A DNA stretch of 64,000 bases from Pomacea canaliculata (Eukaryota > Mollusca > Gastropoda > Architaenioglossa > Ampullariidae): positions 11,333,807 through 11,397,806 of the forward strand of contig NC_037601.1 in assembly GCF_003073045.1 (NCBI RefSeq). The letters run 5' to 3'. Under the pieces are notes generated by a model. The model had not been told where the DNA came from and ran no database searches. It worked only from the letters and a program-made list of their open reading frames with translations. Shown piece after piece: positions 23,515 through 35,161 of this stretch (positions are counted from its first letter, which is position 1; every line of letters starts with the position of its first letter). The translations under genes were made by a program, and so were the position numbers.

Positions 23515-24660
23515 ACACCATGCCATCAGATCTGGTTCTGGGCGTCCCTTCCCAGTTGGGTCCATGTCATGTCAGCTGCCTCCACCTCACTGTGAACCAA
23601 TTTTCTCCATGTCTGTCTGGGTCTCCCAACCCTTCGCCACCCTTGTAGGTTCCAGCCTAGAGCTTGTCTCTTTAAATTGTCAGCCAGCTTTCGCAGGGTG
23701 TAACCGATCCAGCCCCATTTCTGCTTCTTGATGTCTTAGCTGGCAAGTTTTTGGTTGGTTCTCTCCCACAGGTCTGTTTTGGAGATCTTCTTGGGCCATC
23801 TGATGTTGAGGATGTGGAGCAGAGATCTGGTTCCAGCCTAGAGCTTGTCTCTTTAAATTGTCAGCCAGCTTTCGCAGGGTGTAACCGATCCAGCCCCATT
23901 TCTGCTTCTTGATGTCTTAGCTGGCAAGTTTTTGATTGGTTCTCTCCCACAGGTCTGTTTTGGAGATCTTCTTGGGCCATCTGATGTTGAGGATGTGGAG
24001 CAGAGATCTGTTGATGAATGTCTGAATCTTGTTGATGGTGGTGTTTGTCACACGCCATATCTCAGATCCATATAGAAGGACTGACTTTACATTTAAGTTG
24101 AAGATGTGGATCTTGGTGTGTAGAGATAAAGCCTTGGAGTTCCAGATAGGTTGCAGGATGTGGAATGAAAGCCTGGCTTTATTTGGCTTCTTACATCTTC
24201 ATCTGTACCTCCATCTTTGCTGACTATGCTGCCAAAGTAGGTGGAGCGTCAGTCTCTGTAATACATTCCCCTTGAAGTTGGAGCTGGGCTTCTTGCTTGT
24301 TGTTGACCTGAATTGCCTCCATCTTCTTGATGTTGATTGTTAGGTCAGTCATCGTTGCTTCTTCTGAGAGCTGATCGAGTGAGATTTGTGCATGTTGCTG
24401 CTTGTGGGACAATATGCTGATGTCATGCATCTGCAAAAGTCGAGATCCTCAAGTTGCATGGCAGAGGTCCACTGAATGCCCGTGTTGCTGTTAGAGGTTC
24501 CTCTTGTGATACAATCTATGACAATCAGGAAGATTGTTGGCAAGAGCACACAAACTTGCCTCACTCCAGTACTCACTGCGAAGGGGTCAGTCAGCTGCAT
24601 GGTCACATCTCTTAGCAATTTTAAGGACTTGATTGGTGACTGATGCTTGCACCATGTGAA
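23515..24660 (-). mobile_element. LINE reverse-transcriptase ORF, C-terminal half, minus strand
   Basis: Minus-strand frames give STGVRQVCVLLPTIFLIVID (the GVRQGC motif with G changed), GIQWTSAMQLEDLDF, SHKQQHAQISLDQLSEEATM, and INIKKMEAIQVNN. Nearer the left end come LLYGSEIWRVT, INRSLLHILNIRWPKKIS, KWGWIG and GRPRQTWRK. This is the same family as the fragments at 5213 and 32690. The catalytic ADD region is scrambled by frame changes. Part of the C-terminal coding region is duplicated in tandem (23648-24010). Confidence 0.8.
23648..24010. repeat. 181-bp tandem duplication, two copies, about one mismatch
   Basis: The sequence starting GGTTCCAGCCTAGAGCTTGT at 23648 begins again at 23829, and the match runs to about 24010. 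I found one difference by eye (TTTTTGGTTGG in the first copy, TTTTTGATTGG in the second). The unit lies inside the LINE fragment and its length is not a multiple of three. Confidence 0.92.
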
Positions 24661-25470
24661 GCAAATATATTTCACATGTTTAAAATATTTCAGTAAAGCA
24701 ATCAAATTGTTTATTGCATAGTTCCCAGAAATTATATTGTAAAATTCTTCTGACATTAGAAAACTATTTTTGTGTTAACAGCCTATAAATAATAGGGATC
24801 TACTTGTCCAAAATGGCTTTGTTTATTACTGCAGCAGAAGCAAATAAATTTGAAGCATAAACCATTGCTGAATTTTTTCCTGTGAAAGAATGTTTAATTA
24901 TTCAGCATATACATTTTATTTTATTCAATGCTTTAATTATTTGGTGTGTTTTTATGTGAAATGATTGCGTTGAAGCATTCAATTTTTTAAATATACAAAA
25001 AAATTTACAAAACATTCAATTTTCACCCAACTTTAAAGTGAGTTACAATTTTCACAGAAAAGCTCTTTCTACCGTTTAGTCTACGGGTGAGATTTCAAAA
25101 TTACTGGTTCATGCATGGCTAGTACCAGGTATATAACGTTCATCAGCTTAAAATGTTAACATTTAATGATCCCTATGTGATTAAGACGTATTTTCTTTTT
25201 CTTTGTTCGCTGGAGCTTTTCAACATTTGTTGAACAGAACAAGTTTTTCTCTTATTTATTATTATTTGTGTGTCCTCATGAGCCTCCTGAACTTAGGGGA
25301 AGTAACCAATGAAGTTATTTACAGAATTATTGCCCCTAATAATGACCACGGAACATGTGGTAAAGTGTGTAAACTAAGTGCAGGGGATAGATAGAATGTC
25401 GCAGTGATCTTATATTACACAGCATTTACGCAGGATTTGAAAATAATTGGTAAAATCGATACCATATTGC
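24661..25470. other. Intergenic, upstream of RPUSD2
   Basis: AT-rich sequence between the LINE fragment and the RPUSD2 start. It presumably contains the RPUSD2 promoter and 5' UTR. No TATA box or recognised repeat was seen. Confidence 0.35.
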
Positions 25471-28400
25471 ATGGGCGTCAAATCCAAAAGTTGTAACTTT
25501 TTGAAACGCTCTACTTTCTGGTACACCAATTTCTCACAAATTGTTGACACCTTGACCAAGTCAAACAAGACCAAAGCAGGCACCTTAAAAAATATGGATG
25601 CAGAGCAAGAAGTTCAGCCTGCAGTTGATTTGATGGCCACTCTAGCAGAGACAGCAAACAATGACTCTGGCATATTGCTTTCATCGATTAACACGGTCGG
25701 CGACGTTTCTGTGAATCCGTTAGTGGTGAACCAGATGTCAAAACGAGCCAGAAAGAAGGTATATGAGTACTCTCATCTACTATAAGTACATATAAACTAC
25801 TTTCATCTAATGCTTTGAGACCTGATTTTACCTCTACATCAAATCAAATGGTGAAGTTAATGCAATTTGAAATATGGTTTAAATGGTTTATTAAACTTTT
25901 TTGTTCGGCAGCATTGTTTTTACTAATCAAGTAACATATTTTGATGTTAAGACTTCATGCAGATTTTCTTTCTTTTTTTTTACGTATGATTAATCCCTAG
26001 AAACTTTTTCCTTCAGTATATGGTCTCATGCAGTCAACCTATGTCACTAAAGAGTTAAGTCACCTGCTATTAAGAAGAAACCTATCGTGAAATTAAGAAT
26101 AGTAATGGTGTCAGCCCAAAAAATAAGGGTGGGGGAATTGGTTTTTTACATGGAGCCAGCAATAAAGGCTAAATATCATGGCAAAGGATCCAGCCCTACA
26201 AACAGGTGCTACATGCCCAAAATGAGATTCAAACCCAGGACGGCCAATCCTCACTGTATTGGTGGTAGGCGCAAACCATTGTGCCACCAGACCACCCCAC
26301 CCCTCTGAAAATCACAAAAAACTTAGTGTGCAATGGATGGCAAATACTTCAGAGAGAAAACTGCACCATGGATATGCTGTGAAACCCAAACTGTATTTCT
26401 TCTATATAAAAAATAACTTTATGTTTCATTTTAAGGTCCAGAAGCTGAAAATGGTACATAATTTTTGTTGATTTTTTAAAATAGAAAAATGTATACTAGC
26501 TCTCATTTGTAAGACAAAGTGGGTAGGGAGACTATGAAAAATGTACTGCTGGATGCTAGGTTTATCTTGTAAGAGAAGGAGAGGTTGGGGTGGAGAAAAT
26601 AATCCTTTAATCAGTATCTAGGAAATCATCTTGTTCATGCAAATTAAATCAGTTTCAGTTTGCATGCACTCTAAATCGGTCATATTTTGTATGTGCCTTT
26701 CTTTTGTTTTATTTATGGTAATAAAATGAACCAGTTAAAACATGCAAAACAATTCTGTAAAGCTTAGTAACTGTGCTACCTTAATTTTTGCAGATGTTGA
26801 GGCAAGAAAAGCAAAAAGCATTGAGGAAATCAAAGAGACCATTTACCAGAAACACAAACCCAGGCTTCAGTAAAGATGTTTTCAGTGAAACAGACTACTA
26901 TTTTGAAAATGGTACTGTTTTTATGCAGATCTCACATTTTTCTGTCTTATGTTCATTTATGTTCATTTAAATTACATTTTTATTTAGACTTAGTCTTAAG
27001 GTAGTTTCATGTTAGGTGAAGTTATTTTGCACACTGTAACATATCTAGCATGGACTCTATTTCTTAGATCATATATGGCAGGGTGGTTAATGTTAATGTT
27101 TGTCATTAGGATAGCTTTACATTCCAGGGACTCAGAAACCTCATTGAGTCTAACCATTTAGTATATTGCATTGTATATTGGGTAGTTAAATTGAGTTGAA
27201 ACTTAAGAAGGCAAGCTTTTGTCTTCTCTGAAAAGATCACTAGATTTACCCTTTATTTTTATTAGGAGGCTAGTTTGAAAAAAAATTGTATTAGCTAAAA
27301 TAGCTCCATGTATTCTGTTTGCCATTTTACAGGTTTGCGAAAAGTTTATCCATATTATTTTGCCTTTGGTACATATGCAAAGGAGCGCTGGTATGGTAGA
27401 ACTGTCCAGGATGTCTTTCAAAATGAATTTCGGGTGGATTTTCCTGATGACTTTGTGAGTTAATTTCTTCCAGCAATTTTAAGGTTAATTCACACAGCTC
27501 ACAGCTATATCTGTTGTGGCACATGAGCACAACAAGGGTCAGAATAATCAGTAAAACAAAAGTAAAAGTGCCACTGACAAAAAGAAAATGTACTTTAAAT
27601 AAATTTTAATTTGCATGCTGCATGTATTTGCACCTTCATGAGTGCCTTGGCTTTGTTTAAATCTGTTTGTTGCTGAAAGATTAATAGAATTCAATTTTAT
27701 CAATATAATTTAAATTTAAAATAAAACATATTAATGTATATGAAGCAGCAGCATTAAACTTATGTAGTCTCACAGGAGCAGCTTCGGCATCTTACTCATC
27801 CCATTATGATGAAAATGTGACTAGAATGAAGGAGAGAGGATTAGACAGTCCTAGGGGAAGAGACACCTCTGATGGCTATCTTATTTCAAGCCACCCTTTA
27901 CACACCCACCCAGCGGCTTCCAATGTCCGCACGCTCTTGCTCAAGTACTTATTCACTTGCATGAGACAACCAAAAATACCAAGTGGTACAGAAAAATCAA
28001 AGTTATTATTACTGAACATTAATCATTCGAACATGCTATAAAATATGTTTTATACACACACAAAATTCTCTGATGCCACTGCCTCACATCAATTGCTGCA
28101 AGCAATAAACGATGATTTAGGTAGGTAATTTGACTACAAGCAATGAACAATTTGTAGGTAATTCGACTACAATCATTGAACAATGATGTAGGTAGGCAAT
28201 TCGTCTACAGGCGGCCCCACATCACACTCCAGACAACAATGAACTGCAGTAGCACCGACAGTGGTGTCTGTGCTGTCACTGTCTTATATCGCTTGTTGAC
28301 AGTGAGAAACGACAGTGATGACACAAATCTGATGTATCTCCCTGTTAGTTTGTTGTCTGTGAGGAATGGCAATAAAATTTAGTTTCTTTTTAGTGATATA

Positions 28401-31400
28401 GATCACAAGTGCCAATAGTTCACAAAGAATGGACTACAGCTGTCAATGCATCTAGAGATGGTAGTCCCTGCTAAAGGAAGGAAAAAGTACTTACCATTAG
28501 CCTGCTTTCTGTTATATGCTTACCTGAACTAGCTGACCACATAACCCATTTCCCAGACAATGGTACCAACAAACTCAGTACCAATTGTTGTTACATAGAT
28601 GCTAGCAAAAGATAAATGTCTAATGTCACGTATTGTGATATACCTCTAATTCTAACAAACTATCCCAAATCTTCTAGTGACCACAGTCACCTAAGTCCTA
28701 TGAGCTGCACACCTTATCTTAATAAATATCAATATCCCTGAACCTCTGTCACCTAAGTGGACAACAAAGCTTTATGCTTCCAATCTCTTCCAAGTCTGGG
28801 AATTGCATGTGGATTCTATCAAGGTCCTAATTAATTCAGAACCATGACTATTTATATCTCCATCCCAAGTCAGCAAAATATTAGATAATACACCTACCCT
28901 TTTTTTTATCCTAGAAACCAAAGAAGACTTTTATGCTAATTTGCACCAGCTTTGTTCAGGCCTTAGATATCCACATACCCCTACCAGCCAAAAAATATAA
29001 ATCCCAATGTTCAAAAGTTTCCTTAATTCATGGATCAAGAAGGGTTGGCTGATTATGTTTGAAACATCACTCTATATGCTTCATTACAGAGGCTGTCGGT
29101 AGAAAAAGGAAACTTAAGGGTTAATGGCGATATTGTGGGACTGGACTACAAGTTGACCAATGGTGACCTCATTGAACATCACATTCACAGGTTACCATTT
29201 TCAAAAATTTTGCAGCAGAATTTGGTCATTACTGACTTTAATGGTGCTGACTTCCAAAGATGTGTCTAGTATTTCCTAATTGACACTTTTTATTATTATT
29301 TATTTTGTAAGAGAGGCACTTTGAAGAAACTACAAAACCAGATAGCATAACTGACCACAAAATTTAGCATGTGATAATATTCAGCATTCTCTTCCATCAA
29401 AAGGATATATATTAGAATACTTTCTGACTTTGATTTTGTTTTCTTCAGGCATGAAAATCCAGTGTTAGACACTTCCATTGAAATTATATCTGACACACCT
29501 GATCTTGTGGTGATCAATAAACCAGCATCTATACCATGTCATCCTTGTGGGAAATTCCGTTTTAACTCAATTGTCTTCATCATGGGAAAAGAATTTGGCT
29601 ATGAAAATCTGAGAAGTGAGTAGTTTTGAAGAAAGCATGTCTGTTCATAGTTTATAAGTGTTTATGTTAACATGGATAGAATGTACCTATGTCACTGTGG
29701 TATTCTTAGTTTGAGCATCACCATTTTTCCAGATATTTATCGGCTGGATCGCTTGACATCTGGAGTCTTGATTTTGGGCAAGACAGCAAAGAAAACCAAA
29801 GAACTTGAAGATCAAGTACTTCATCGACATGTCTATAAAGAATATGTTGCTAGAGTTGTAGGAGAATTTCCTGAGTGAGCGTTTTCTTTATTTTATATTG
29901 TTGATATTTTTGTAAGTTGTTAAAAGATTTGTTTTCAAGGTGTAAGAATGAAATAGGTCACAAACACTCCTTTAGAATTTTATAGTAATGCAGAAAGTAT
30001 CAGTATATCTTCCATTACCTTATTAAGTTTCAATACACAGATGTGTTTAGTGTAATAGAAACTGTTATTTCTTCATTAGATGTCTGTTGTTGTGTCTCTA
30101 TAGCCGGTTGCTTGCTGATATGTTTGGGTTTGTGTCGTCAGTATGTGTGTTCTATACATTTTGTATTGGTTTGAATGTGTGCTTTCAGTGTTTTGTATTC
30201 TGAAAATGTTTGTAAAGCACATTGAGTTTACAGTATGGTGGAGGTATGCACTATATAAATCTGCATTATTATTAATAACCATCAATTTATTGTTTATTTC
30301 TGTTTTGTATTCCTTTCTGTATAGGGGTGTTTTGTTTCTGGTTGAGCATTCATCAGTATTTTTGATCTCATGTTGTAGTAAATATGCAAATGTTACTAAA
30401 CAGAGCACAGCAAAAAAGAGGCAAACAGCTTTCCTAGAAGTCTAGTATTTCTAATATGCAAGTGCTACCTACAAAAATTATCACTCTTTTCCATCGTCAT
30501 GTTCCATACCAAGTACAATCTGTACAAATCCCTGGTAGTAAGGAACCTGCTCTACAGATTTGACACGAGGAATCTGCTTGCTGAAACAGATAGGAGAATC
30601 CAGGTATTCAAGAACAAATGCCTGAGGAGGCTGCTTCAGATTTCATACAGAGAACCAATGAAACAAGACTGCCATTCTCGTAGAACACCAGGAACCTCTA
30701 CTTTCAACAGTCAGGTGACAAGCTGGATTTCTTTGATCATGTGACCTGGCACAATACCTTATCAAAGAGTATCCTTCAAGGCACCTTGGAAGTTGACACT
30801 GCAGTGGCCAGAGGAAGAACTGGCTTACAAACATCAAAAGCTGGACTGGTCGTCATGTACAGGACCTGTTCACTATCACCCAAAATAGGAAGAGTGGTGG
30901 GCCCTGTCAGTTGCGGCATCTATCCATATGCTTAACCCCCTAACAACAGGTGCCGGTCAAAGGATGACTGACAACCATAAGAGCTCATTAATCTTTTATT
31001 TTTAAAAAAGTCTTTGATCAGTTTAACTTTTATTTAATTAATGGTTTTTGTAATGTTGTAAAATGTAAGTAACCATTGCACTGTATTGCTGTGGAAGAAA
31101 CATGCATGCACCTTTTAGAAATGATGCAAATTATATAAATGCATATAGGGTAGTATCTTCTGTTCTGGTAATAGGGGAGAAATAGAAGTAGATCAGCCAC
31201 TGGGATGCATCTCGCACAAGCTGACACTGTGGCGGGTTCAGTCAAATGGGAAGCCAAGCCGAACAACTTTTCAGCGTCTTAGTTATAATGGTTGTTCAAG
31301 TGTTGTCAAATGTGAGTAGTGCTCATAACTTGTTTAGCAAAGTCTGATCTGATGCATACCCTTAATCTGCTTTCTTTATAAGAGAAAAGTTTCAGAATGA

Positions 31401-34400
31401 ACAGATAACATTTTGATCTTTCAAGTAAAAATTAGTAATCAGCACTAGCCTTATTTCTAACATTGATCATCTTTCATCATTAGATGGTCTTTATTTGATT
31501 AACTATTACTAAACTGAAATACAATTGAAATACTATATTTCTTTAAAGGCCTTGATAGCATTAAAGTGTCAGGGCTTTTCCTTTGCATTTTGGAGCAGTC
31601 CGGTGGTGCAACGATTAGTGCCTGTCACCAATGTGGTGACAGTTGGCTGTCCTGGGTTCAGCTTTTATCTTGTGGCATGCTTTTCCTTCTCTGCATATGG
31701 CATCTGTTTACAAGGCTGGGTGCTTTGCCATAAAATAAAGAAGAATAAATAGACGAAAGGAGAAATGAAAATACTATTCTATACTTTCCTCATTTCAATA
31801 ATTTATTCTGTATTTTTTGTGAGGTGATCTATTTAAAAAAAATTAAGTTGTAGATTGAAACAGCTTTGTACCTTAATTTCTTTTATCGTTTAAGGCATAC
31901 CTCACACTGGCAGAACACATCAAATCAGAGTGCACCTGCAGTATCTTGGTAAGACATCATTTTACCTTTTTGCCATTTCTTTTTCTCCTTATAAGCAGAT
32001 TGTAGTGATATGTGAGAGTGAATGTGTAAAAGAGTGAGTGTGTGAGCACTACACAACTTAATCTACACTTTTTCCAATCTAAATTGATAGGAATGTTATA
32101 GAATATTTAGCCCATGTAATTTGCTTCAGATCATCGTCGTGTTAATATTTAATATTACTCCTTAGACTACCTCTGGCTGCAAATTTGGCATCCCTGACAT
32201 CACCGTCATTTTTTTCACGTCACTGCTATTGATATCATTCAAAGTGTCCTTTATCTGAGAGAAGAGCCAACAGTGAGAGCACATGAGGGAAAGAGGGGGA
32301 AAAAAAATGGGAGAAAGAAAACAAGAGATATTTAGCACCCAGCAACACTGCAATGACAGTGTAAACAGAAGCGTCATCTAGAGGCTGATGAATCACTATA
32401 GCAGACTGGATCCGGCCCGCCTCCTGTCTCTGACCGGCCCGCCCGCAGAATATATACTATTAGTATATATATACAGTATTGGGTAAAACTAAGTTAACTA
32501 CGTTAGTCCGGCCCTCTAAAACCATCCCAATTTCTCATGCGGCCCCTTGGGAAAATTAATTGCCCACCCCTGCACTATAGTATTATAAAAGCCGCATCAA
32601 CTAGGCCAGTCATGCTTTCAACAGCCTCTGCCCCATCTGGAACTCCTGAGCATCATCCTTCTGCAGTAAGACCTGCATATTCAACATTAGTGGGAAGACA
32701 GTCCTACTGTATGGTTCTGAAACTTGGAGAGTGACAAAAATCATCAACAACAAGCTCCAGACATTTACCAACCGATGCCTACACCATATCCTGGGAATAA
32801 GATGGCCTGAAAAAGTATCTCCAACATTGCCTGTGGAAAAGAACCATCCAGAATGCCAATAGCCAAGACATCACAAAGTGCTAATGGGGCTGGATAGGAC
32901 ACACTCTGCGCAAACCAGCTGACACTATTGCCAGGCAGGCACTTGACTGGAACCCTCAGGGAAAGAGGAGAGTTGAGAGACCAAAGCAGACAGAAAAGAA
33001 CATTAGAGAGTGAGGCAAAGAGTGCTGGAACCACATAGGCCCAACTGAGGGGCTGCCCAAAAACTGGGTCTGCTAGTGAGATGTTGCACCCCTATGCTTC
33101 TCGAGGAGTAGTGAGGAATAAACTAAAATAAACTGCAGTGTTGATCTTCCCTTTGTCAGCAATATTTGGCATTGTCCTTTTGTCTGGTCTGCGAAAAAAA
33201 AACAACAACTGCTTTTTCCGTGGCTAGCATTTGTTTGGTCACCTGGATCTTTCCCATTTCAAGTCAATTTTGTTAGAATGTCTAAATGTTTCGAAATAGA
33301 ATGTGTGTACATAATAATCATAATAGTTATTTTATTGCTGTGCTTTATTTTTGCAAATCTTAGGCTATCCAATCGTCAATGATCCATACTATAACAGCCT
33401 AGCTTGGGGACCAGAGCGAGGCAAAGGAGGCATCTCTGACGTATCAACAGAAGAGGTCAGATAAGTACAGGTGTATAGTAGTAGTGGTAATAAGCAGCTT
33501 GTGAAGAATTTCTGTTGTGTTATGTGTAGAATCAGCAATCTATAGCTTCTGTTTATACCATGCATGGAGTTATTTTTGTATGTGCATTGTGATTACTAGC
33601 ATTGGCATCACTACAGTTAACTTCAGTTGAACAGCAAATTGTTGAAAAAACACCTTAAAAACTGCTGTTACTTTTATTTTCAATAACTATTTTTAGATAC
33701 ATTTTCTGCCTTCTGTTTATTCTTCTGCTTATTACAGAGACATATTGTAAATAATATAATTTGTTAAAAACTGTTTCCTTTCAGAAATAGAGAAGGAAAA
33801 TTTGATGTTACAATTTAGATTTTAGGCTTTAAATAATATTTGACAAACATTACTTTCTTTTCTTCTTTTTATTCCCAACAGCTGTGCAAAAGGATCATGC
33901 AAGAGCACAATGTAGGCATGTGGTTTGAGGGAGAAAATCCACTTTTTCATCAGGCTATAAATACAGAGACAGATGCTGGACTGAATGTATTAGGGAAGAA
34001 CATTACTGAAGACAGAGATGGGACAATGCATGATGAAATGCATTCAGCTAAATCCCTAGAAAAGCTTGTTAATACCTCACATTCTCCAGACCTCACCCAG
34101 TCACCTGAGGCCAAGAGACAAAGACTCACTGTCAAGGCAGAAGAGACGAGAGAGAAAAGTCAGCTGGAGAACATCTCAGTTCTCGTCAGTGAAAGTAATG
34201 TGGACAAAAGTACTGAGGAAGAAAAAGCAAACAAGGCTGCAAGGAGTGGTTTTGATGCAGCACGCTGGGTGCCAGATTCTGGCTGTCGAAGCTGCCGATT
34301 GAAGTATGTTGATCCCAAACCGAGCGACCTTGTTATGTATCTGCATGCCCTCAAATATCAGGTATGTGAACTTGCCTTCCATTTTACTAATGAAATGGTA

Positions 34401-35161
34401 TTTTTAAACTTCATTAGTTTTCTGATATGAAAACCAACAACATTAAATATTTGTGTGATACATCAAGCAGGTTTAAATTAGAGGGCCTTTATTTTAAAAT
34501 TTCCATTCTATTATAATATGAGACCTACATATTAAGAATGAACACTACAACCGTTTTGCTACTGGCACGTAGTCTACAAGCAAAAGAAAAAATTTCTTAG
34601 TAAACAAAGTTATTTGTCTACTGTTAAAATATGTTTGTATTATATATGCTTTATCTTCATCTTAATATTATCACTTCATTTGAGCATGTTAATTATTCAC
34701 ATTATGCTCTAGTGATGCAAATATATCAACTCTACCTTCAAAAATAAGATCAAACTGCAAAAGTAACCTTCACTTCAAACCAGAGTTGTGCAGTGTAACT
34801 AGCATACACAACAGAAATGGAAGTTAGGATGATATGTCAGGAAGGCACCATAGCCAGGTGGTTAGTGCACTCAACCACAGCACTAGTCAGATCTGTTTTC
34901 TTTGTTTTTCTATCAGATTCCGTTACTTGCACTATGATTCCTATTTATATCAATGTGGCATGAACATTATGCTTGAAACGGGGTTAGGGTGGGTAGCCTG
35001 ATCCTTTTTTTTTGTGTGTGTGTGGGGGATTTTATAGTATTCTTACCTCAGGATTTTACTGTCTACCTGATTTAAAGGGCCCGGACTGGAATTTCTGTAC
35101 AAGCCTTCCTGCTTGGGCTCAGGATGACTGGGAGAGTCCAAAAGTGGAAGATTCTACTTAA
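25471..35161 (+). CDS. RPUSD2: RPUSD2, RluA-family RNA pseudouridine synthase, 594 aa
   Basis: Converts uridine to pseudouridine in RNA. Eleven exons close in phase (1785 nt): 25471-25758, 26794-26911, 27333-27454, 29090-29190, 29449-29615, 29733-29874, 31175-31311, 31895-31948, 33364-33455, 33882-34361, 35078-35161. Residues ~136-176 hold the RPUSD2 signature [23 protein letters not shown]-type block. Residues ~177-210 look like an S4-like segment. The catalytic motif YRLDRLTSG gives nucleophile Asp271. [10 protein letters not shown] lies at ~364-373 and a Cys pair C542/C545 near the C-terminus. The end, LPAWAQDDW, matches vertebrate RPUSD2. The first ATG adds a basic, Ser/Thr-rich 41-residue lead that could target mitochondria. 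ATG at 25594 (MDAEQ) is the alternative start. Exon 4 has an unusual donor, AG|GTTACC. Introns hold SINEs, LINEs and MITEs. Confidence 0.94.
26095..26310 (-). mobile_element. tRNA-derived SINE, family A, full head and body
   Basis: On the minus strand the head reads GGTCTGGTGGCACAATGG (A-box-like), and about 50 bases on CCTGGGTTTGAATCTC (B box). The body follows: GGGCATGTAGCACC, TGTTTGTAGGGCTGGATCC, TTTGCCATGATATTTAGCC. A second copy at 31590-31750 shares head and body in the same order, which defines a family. It lies in RPUSD2 intron 1. Confidence 0.75.
28098..28207. repeat. Minisatellite, three units of about 33-38 bp
   Basis: Units begin CAAGCAATAAACGATGATTT, CAAGCAATGAACAATTTG and CAATCATTGAACAATGATG. 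Each runs through GTAGGTAAT (or GTAGGCAAT) to a closing (T)TGACTA or TTCGTCTA. They sit in RPUSD2 intron 3 next to unclassified repetitive sequence. Confidence 0.7.
28400..29000 (+). mobile_element. Possible LINE endonuclease/linker remnant in RPUSD2 intron 3
   Basis: Broken plus-strand frames contain SDHSHLSP-like and [14 protein letters not shown]-like segments and pyrimidine-rich codon use resembling LINE ORF2 between the endonuclease and reverse transcriptase. The SDH motif is weak evidence alone. This could be unrelated sequence. Confidence 0.3.
30120..30283 (+). repeat. LINE 3' tail, plus strand
   Basis: The tail TTTGTAAAGCACATTGAG, then a CACTATATAAATCTGC block and ATTATTATTAATAA, is of the same type as at 7648-7712. 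It lies in RPUSD2 intron 6. Confidence 0.55.
30499..30985 (+). mobile_element. RTE-like LINE fragment, reverse-transcriptase C-terminal end
   Basis: Frames give [39 protein letters not shown], then in other frames SWISLIM-like, [14 protein letters not shown] and a final TGAGQRMTD-like end. This is the familiar C-terminal layout (LYNSLV-ILLYG-ETW, RIQAFE-KCLRRLL-ISY, HDTL-KTILQGTLEGGR) of a LINE lineage distinct from the 5213/23515/32690 family. It is in RPUSD2 intron 6 and is broken by frame changes. Confidence 0.75.
31590..31750 (+). mobile_element. tRNA-derived SINE, family A, second copy
   Basis: The head GTCCGGTGGTGCAACGATTA, the B-box-like CCTGGGTTCAGC, and the body GGCATCTGTTTACAAGGC, GGGTGCTTTGCCATAAAA correspond in order to the minus-strand copy at 26095-26310. 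It ends in an A-rich AATAAAGAAGAATAAATA tail. It lies in RPUSD2 intron 7. Confidence 0.7.
32402..32572. mobile_element. hAT MITE, 171 bp, with perfect 8-bp target duplication
   Basis: An exact CACTATAG repeat flanks it (32394-32401 and 32573-32580). The right end is the complement of CAGGGGTGGGCAATTAATTT, a classic hAT terminus. The left end CAGACTGGATCCGGCCCGCC is more degenerate but keeps CAG and the GGCC-rich start. Internal GGCCCGCC and GGCCGG words are typical of this MITE type. It lies in RPUSD2 intron 8. Confidence 0.85.
32690..33120 (+). mobile_element. LINE 3' end, third copy of the 5213/23515 family
   Basis: Frames give [40 protein letters not shown], then in other frames [20 protein letters not shown] and a [12 protein letters not shown]-like block. 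The 3' part matches the fragments at 5213-5561 and 23515-24660. It is in RPUSD2 intron 8, about 110 bases after a hAT MITE. Confidence 0.78.
34846..35020 (+). mobile_element. Possible tRNA-derived SINE, family B
   Basis: AGCCAGGTGGTTAGTGCACT resembles a tRNA A box region. The B box is unclear (AGATCTGTTTTC). The segment ends in GGTGGGTAGCCTGATCC and a T/GT-rich tail. It is in RPUSD2 intron 10. Only the A-box part is good evidence. Confidence 0.4.

Noticed and set aside
26095-26310. tRNA gene
   Set aside because: A- and B-box-like words are present, but the fold lacks convincing acceptor pairing and the sequence continues into a repeated body, so it is a SINE.
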